From the NCBI GenBank assembly GCA_023433185.1, contig JAEZEN010000433.1, forward strand, positions 1-10,493: a DNA stretch of 10,493 nt, read 5' to 3'. Shown here in pieces: positions 7,756 to 10,493 of this stretch (positions are counted from its first letter, which is position 1; each line of letters begins with the position of its first letter). The notes below the pieces were generated by a model. The model was not told the DNA's origin. It worked only from the letters and a program-made list of their open reading frames with translations, and searched no databases. The stretch is from Pseudomonadota bacterium (GTDB lineage: Bacteria > Pseudomonadota > Alphaproteobacteria > Rhizobiales > Kaistiaceae). The position numbers and the translations under genes are program-made.

Positions 7756-7776
7756 GACGATCATTCCGTTCGTCAG
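7754..7776. promoter_or_regulatory. Candidate MarR operator: CTGACGA-N9-TCGTCAG
   Basis: A perfect 7-bp inverted repeat with a 9-bp spacer, 23 bp in all, the usual size of a MarR box. It begins inside the predicted -10 and covers the predicted start of transcription, where a bound dimer would block RNA polymerase. It could instead act as an mRNA hairpin. The regulator assignment rests on its position in the shared divergent promoter region. Confidence 0.5.
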
Positions 7777-7798
7777 CTTTCGAGGAGACCTCCGCGCC

Positions 7799-8173
7799 AT
7801 GGCCCAGGAACCGCTCGCCACCAAGGGCAACTTCCTCCACATCTACGATTTCATCGTCGAGAAGGGGAAGGAGGACGAGTTCATCCGGCTGTTCGAGGAG
7901 TTCGACTATTCGGACGGCAACCCGATGCACAAGTCCTCGGCGCAGGTTAAGGACGGTGTGCTCTGCCGCGACACCGAGAATCCTCAGCGCTTCTTCCTGA
8001 TCGCCGAGTGGGCCGACATCGTCGAGCATGCCCGCATTCGCAAGATCCTCGCCGAGGAGATCAAGCCGGCCTTCGTCGGGCTGATCGAGGGGCGGAAGTT
8101 CGTGCCGAAATACGTCGAAGTGGTCTCCTCGACGCCGGACCACATCCTCAACGCCGCCGCCGAGCACACGTAG
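7799..8173 (+). CDS. ABM-fold (antibiotic biosynthesis monooxygenase-like) small protein
   Basis: 124 aa, no signal peptide, so cytoplasmic. The pattern FLHIYDFIVEKGKEDEFIRLF (strand then helix), then VLCRDTENPQRFFLIAEW (70-71 EW), EHARIRKIL, and a final VPKYVEVV strand fits the dimeric ferredoxin-like alpha/beta barrel of the ABM/quinol-monooxygenase superfamily. That fold serves quinol oxygenases, haem-degrading enzymes and isomerase-like cyclases; no catalytic residue can be named here. At 124 residues it is somewhat longer than a minimal ABM domain (~100), with a C-terminal extension. The start is ATG 7799, preceded by AGGAG; an in-frame TTG at 7727 overlaps the predicted -35 and is rejected. 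It is first in a two-gene operon, 11 bp before the isomerase gene, divergent from the MarR gene. Substrate unknown. Confidence 0.75.
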   Translation: MAQEPLATKGNFLHIYDFIVEKGKEDEFIRLFEEFDYSDGNPMHKSSAQVKDGVLCRDTENPQRFFLIAEWADIVEHARIRKILAEEIKPAFVGLIEGRKFVPKYVEVVSSTPDHILNAAAEHT

Positions 8174-8184
8174 GTCCTGGCGCC

Positions 8185-8826
8185 ATGCGCACGCTATACA
8201 CCTTCTTCCGGTCCTCGACCTCGTACCGCGTGCGCATCGCCCTTTCGCTCAAGGGCCTCGACTGGGAGCAGTCCTATGTCAGCCTGCCCGGCAAGGAGCA
8301 CCAGACCGCCGCGTATCTCGCGGTGAACCCGCAGGGCCTCGTCCCGGCTCTGGTCGAGGATGGCCGCCTCTTCGCCCAGAGCCTCGCCATCCTCGAATAT
8401 CTCGAGGAGGCCCATCCCGAGCCGCCGTTCCTGCCGCGCGACCTCTACGAGCGTGCCTATGTGCGGCGCCTTGCGCAGATCATCGGCTGCGACATCCATC
8501 CGTTGAACAACGTCCGGGTTCTCAAATGGCTCGGCAGAAACGTCCCCGACGACAAGGGGATCGCCGACCGCTGGTATGCGCACTGGATCGCCGAGGGCTT
8601 TGCAGCGCTCGAAGAGACGCTCCGCCGCGAGGGTCTTTCTGGCGCGTTCTGCCTCGGCGATTCGGTGGGCATGGCCGACATCTGCCTCGTGCCGCAGGTG
8701 GCCAATGCGCGCCGCTTCGCGTGCGACCTCGCCCCCTATCCACTGACCGTCGCCATCGCCGACCGGGCGGCCGCCCTCCCCGCCTTCGCCCGCGTCGCGC
8801 CCGACACCCAGGCCGACAGGATCTGA
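8185..8826 (+). CDS. maiA: Zeta-class GST: maleylacetoacetate / maleylpyruvate isomerase
   Basis: 213 aa, the usual length. The enzyme uses glutathione to convert a cis ring-cleavage product (maleylacetoacetate of the homogentisate route, or maleylpyruvate of the gentisate route) to its fumaryl isomer, in the cytoplasm. The thioredoxin-like domain has the zeta motif SSTSYRVRIAL (10-20; Thr12 where many animal homologues have Cys), NPQGLVPALVEDG with the cis-Pro Val53-Pro54, and QSLAILEYLEE (65-75), whose Gln-Ser binds the glutathione glutamyl part. The helical domain has GCDIHPLNNVRVLKWL, WYAHWIAEGFAALE and GDSVGMADICLVPQVANARRF, and the C-terminus ends with APDTQADR. It is co-transcribed with the ABM gene. 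Which of the two substrates it uses cannot be settled: no dioxygenase or fumaryl-hydrolase is in the window. Confidence 0.88.
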   Translation: MRTLYTFFRSSTSYRVRIALSLKGLDWEQSYVSLPGKEHQTAAYLAVNPQGLVPALVEDGRLFAQSLAILEYLEEAHPEPPFLPRDLYERAYVRRLAQIIGCDIHPLNNVRVLKWLGRNVPDDKGIADRWYAHWIAEGFAALEETLRREGLSGAFCLGDSVGMADICLVPQVANARRFACDLAPYPLTVAIADRAAALPAFARVAPDTQADRI

Positions 8827-8834
8827 GCCAGAGG

Positions 8835-9521
8835 TCAGAGGCGCCCTTCCTCGACCTCGCGGCCGGTGAACAGCCAGGCGGCGAGAAACATGGCCGCCGT
8901 CGCCCCAACGAACTGGGCGATGATGAACGGCCCGATGTCGGCCGGCGCGATGCCGGAAAATGTATCAGTCAGCGCCCGGGCGAGCGTGACGGCGGGGTTG
9001 GCGAACGAGGTCGAGGCGGTGAACCAGTAGGCGGCCGTGATGTAGAGCCCGACCGCATAGGGTACCGCGGCCGGCCGCGCGGCGAGGCAGCCGAGGATCG
9101 CCGTGACAAGCCCGAAGGTGGCGACGAACTCGGCCAGCCACTGCCCCGTCCCGGTGCGCACGGTGGTCGAGACCTGCCAGAGCGGCGCGTCGAACATGAG
9201 GTGCGCGGCCCAGACCCCGATCACCGCGCCGGCGACCTGCGCGACCAGGTAGCCGGGCAGTTGAACGAAGGGCAGTTCCCGCCGCAACGCGAAGGCGACG
9301 CTGACCGCAGGGTTGAAGTGCGCGCCCGAGACCGGACCGAACACCAAGATCAGAACGACGAGGATGGCGCCGGTCGGGATCGTATTGCCAAGGAGGGCGA
9401 TCGCGACGTTCCCGTCCGCCAACCGCTCCGCCATGATGCCCGAGCCGACGACCGTGGCGAGGAGGAAGGCGGTGCCAAAGCCCTCGGCGAGGAGACGACG
9501 GCCGGCGGTCGTCGCGGTCAT
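8835..9521 (-). CDS. aqpS: Aquaporin/MIP-family channel of the arsenic operon (AqpS-like)
   Basis: 228-aa inner-membrane channel with about six hydrophobic helices and two NPA boxes: HFNPAVSVAFA (NPA 70-72) and FANPAVTLARA (NPA 175-177). The Glu of helix 1 (LLAEGFGTAFLL) and the GxxSGAHFNPA turn (62-72) are typical. After the second NPA the usual selectivity-filter Arg (NPAR) is replaced by Val178, as recalled for Sinorhizobium meliloti AqpS, which passes arsenite. It is the third gene of the arsR-arsC-aqpS operon, 5 bp after arsC, where other operons have an ArsB or Acr3 pump. Inferred role: arsenite made by ArsC flows out down its gradient. The stop is 8 bp from the converging isomerase stop, leaving no room for a separate terminator or an arsH gene. 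Confidence 0.88.
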   Translation of the reverse strand: MTATTAGRRLLAEGFGTAFLLATVVGSGIMAERLADGNVAIALLGNTIPTGAILVVLILVFGPVSGAHFNPAVSVAFALRRELPFVQLPGYLVAQVAGAVIGVWAAHLMFDAPLWQVSTTVRTGTGQWLAEFVATFGLVTAILGCLAARPAAVPYAVGLYITAAYWFTASTSFANPAVTLARALTDTFSGIAPADIGPFIIAQFVGATAAMFLAAWLFTGREVEEGRL

Positions 9522-9526
9522 GGTGC

Positions 9527-10060
9527 TCAGTTGGCCGCCTTGTTGGTCGCCCGGCGTGTGGCGCCCTCCATACGCCCGATCTCACGGAGCCGGCTGCCGA
9601 GCGCCAGCCTGTCGATCGAGGCGATCGGCAAGTTGACGAACACCGAGATGCGGTTGCGGAGCAGCCGGAAGGCCTGGACGAAGGCGGCCTCCTTTTCGAG
9701 ATCGGTGCCCTCGACCTTCGCCGGATCCTCGATGCCCCAGTGGGCCGTCATCGGCTGGCCGGGCCACACCGGGCAGGCCTCGCCTGCGGCGTCGTCGCAG
9801 ACGGTGAAGACGAAGTCCATCACCGGCGCGCCGGGGCCGGCATAGACGTCCCACGGCTTGGAACTGAAGCCATCGGTCGGATAGTCCGCGGCGGCCAGCA
9901 CCTTGAGCGCGAACGGGTTGACCACGCCCTTCGGCTGGCTCCCCGCCGAGAAGGCGTTGAAGCGCCCGGCACCGTCCTTGCGAAGGATTCCCTCCGCGAG
10001 GATCGACCGGGCGGTGTTCCCGGTACAGAGAAAGAGTACGTTGTAGGGGCGTTGGCCCAT
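9527..10060 (-). CDS. arsC: Arsenate reductase, low-molecular-weight phosphatase type
   Basis: 177-aa cytoplasmic enzyme that reduces arsenate to arsenite. The N-terminal P-loop LFLCTGNTARS gives the CX5R signature (nucleophile Cys12, Arg18) and Ser19. The redox part is VCDDAAGEACPVWPG with Cys88 and Cys96, matching the relay cysteines of thiol-linked ArsC enzymes (Cys82/Cys89 in S. aureus). AHWGIEDPA follows, supplying the Asp-Pro characteristic of the LMW-phosphatase fold. It is somewhat longer than the ~130-140-residue minimal enzymes because of a basic C-terminal tail (about 145-177). The start ATG 10058-10060 lies 2 bp after the arsR stop (TGACCATG) with GGAG upstream, so the genes are translationally linked. 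The electron donor (thioredoxin or glutaredoxin) is not determined by the sequence. Confidence 0.92.
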   Translation of the reverse strand: MGQRPYNVLFLCTGNTARSILAEGILRKDGAGRFNAFSAGSQPKGVVNPFALKVLAAADYPTDGFSSKPWDVYAGPGAPVMDFVFTVCDDAAGEACPVWPGQPMTAHWGIEDPAKVEGTDLEKEAAFVQAFRLLRNRISVFVNLPIASIDRLALGSRLREIGRMEGATRRATNKAAN

Positions 10061-10062
10061 GG

Positions 10063-10407
10063 TCAGGCTCCGGACGACGCTTCACAGGAAAGGGCGGCAA
10101 GGACGGGCGCGCAGATCTCCGGCCGCCCCCCGCAGCAGTCGCGGGTGAGGAAGCCGACAAGGTCGCGGAAACCGTCGAGGTCGGCGCTGTAGAGCATCGA
10201 TCGCCCCTGCCGCTCCACCCTGGCGAGGCGGGCGCGCGTCAACACCGCGAGGTGGGTCGACATGGTGTTGTGGGGGATATCGAAGAAGCGCGCGAGATCG
10301 CCGGCGGCGACCGGTTCGGGATGGCTCGCAACCAGACGGCGGAACACCCGGAGGCGCGTCGGCTGAGCCAGGGCGGTCAGCGCATCGATGGCAGATGCTT
10401 CGTCCAT
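10063..10407 (-). CDS. arsR: ArsR/SmtB-family arsenic-responsive repressor
   Basis: 114-aa winged-helix repressor heading the ars operon. The HTH spans about 33-65 (VAAGDLARFFDIPHNTMSTHLAVLTRARL), followed by a wing with VERQGRSMLYS (64-74). The usual ELCVCDL inducer motif in the recognition helix is absent; instead a C-terminal cluster Cys91, Cys92, Cys99 (RDCCGGRPEIC), plus Cys108, is the likely arsenite site. It resembles the Acidithiobacillus-type ArsR, where a C-terminal Cys-Cys pair and a third Cys six residues after it bind As(III) (family knowledge); here that distance is seven. Start ATG 10405-10407 has no visible Shine-Dalgarno and overlaps the inverted repeat upstream, suggesting autorepression and a nearly leaderless mRNA. 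Confidence 0.92.
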   Translation of the reverse strand: MDEASAIDALTALAQPTRLRVFRRLVASHPEPVAAGDLARFFDIPHNTMSTHLAVLTRARLARVERQGRSMLYSADLDGFRDLVGFLTRDCCGGRPEICAPVLAALSCEASSGA

Positions 10408-10429
10408 ATGTCTGGATTTATCGACATAT
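10406..10429. promoter_or_regulatory. Candidate ArsR operator: ATATGTC-N10-GACATAT
   Basis: A perfect 7-bp inverted repeat, 24 bp overall, in an A/T-rich island within GC-rich DNA. It overlaps the first two bases of the arsR start codon and the predicted -10. ArsR/SmtB operators are commonly 12-2-12-like repeats rich in ATAT near the promoter, so the fit in type and place is good. Confidence 0.6.
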
Positions 10430-10446
10430 CATGACGCTTTCGTGAA
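10417..10446 (-). promoter_or_regulatory. Predicted promoter of the ars operon
   Basis: On the - strand TTCACG (10446-10441, four of six to TTGACA) and GATAAA (10422-10417, four of six to TATAAT) are 18 bp apart. Initiation would fall near 10410, about 3 nt before the arsR ATG, so the mRNA may be leaderless, which agrees with the lack of a Shine-Dalgarno. The -10 lies within the candidate operator. Confidence 0.4.
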
Positions 10447-10493
10447 CCCTGCCGGGGATCGGCCAGCCCGGCGAAAGGAAGCCCGCCTCGGGC
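10430..10493. other. Upstream flank of the ars operon, window edge
   Basis: No gene is identifiable in the last 64 bases. The sequence returns to high GC after the arsR promoter. A neighbouring gene may begin or end beyond the window. Confidence 0.4.

Noticed and set aside
7727..7798. TTG start for the ABM-fold protein, adding 24 residues
   Set aside because: The TTG is the first part of the predicted -35 box, has no good ribosome site, and the added residues do not resemble the fold. ATG 7799 follows AGGAG.
8008..8184. Upstream extension of the isomerase frame by 59 residues
   Set aside because: It overlaps the ABM-fold gene out of frame. The zeta-GST N-terminus (MRTLYTFFRSS) begins exactly at ATG 8185.

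Overview
The window is high-GC (roughly two thirds G+C), gene-dense bacterial chromosome. Three things suggest an alphaproteobacterium, probably a rhizobial-type (Hyphomicrobiales) member: a compact arsR-arsC-aquaporin operon of the Sinorhizobium kind, GC-rich inverted-repeat elements of the CCCCTCCCCCTGCAAGGGGG type, and the codon and base composition. This placement is inference; no rRNA or tRNA gene is present to test it.

Left part (1-6574). The window opens inside a gamma-glutamyltransferase-family gene (+ strand) whose N-terminal half lies outside. It converges on a five-gene peptide-type ABC importer operon on the - strand: periplasmic binding protein, then two permeases, then two ATPases. 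The four membrane and ATPase genes are 2 bp apart or overlap by 4 bp (ATGA), so they are almost certainly co-transcribed and translationally coupled. The 332-bp gap between the converging units holds a 213-bp element with 36-37-bp imperfect inverted ends, resembling a MITE or paired-REP element. The two units could cooperate, the importer bringing in peptides or gamma-glutamyl compounds and the hydrolase splitting them, but convergent orientation means they are not one operon.

Middle (6575-8826). A 455-bp non-coding stretch upstream of the binding-protein gene carries possible promoters, two GTATAC motifs and a duplicated 12-mer. Beyond it lies a MarR-family regulator (- strand), divergent from a two-gene + strand operon: a small ABM-fold (antibiotic biosynthesis monooxygenase-like) protein and a zeta-class GST of the maleylacetoacetate/maleylpyruvate isomerase family. 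The divergent promoter region holds a 7-bp perfect inverted repeat directly after a plausible -10, a good candidate MarR operator. The module looks like part of aromatic-compound metabolism.

Right part (8835-10493). A - strand arsenic resistance operon arsR-arsC-aqpS: a repressor with a C-terminal cysteine cluster, a low-molecular-weight-phosphatase-type arsenate reductase, and an aquaporin in place of an ArsB/Acr3 pump. The expected flow is arsenate reduction to arsenite, then passive exit through the channel. A perfect 7-bp inverted repeat overlapping the arsR start codon is the likely operator, and the transcript may be nearly leaderless.

I see no CRISPR array, phage gene, transposase, RNA gene or clearly new multi-gene system. 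The most unusual points are the non-canonical active-site surroundings of the GGT-like protein, the inverted-repeat element, the repeat-bearing leader of the transporter operon, and the ABM/isomerase pair under a MarR regulator.
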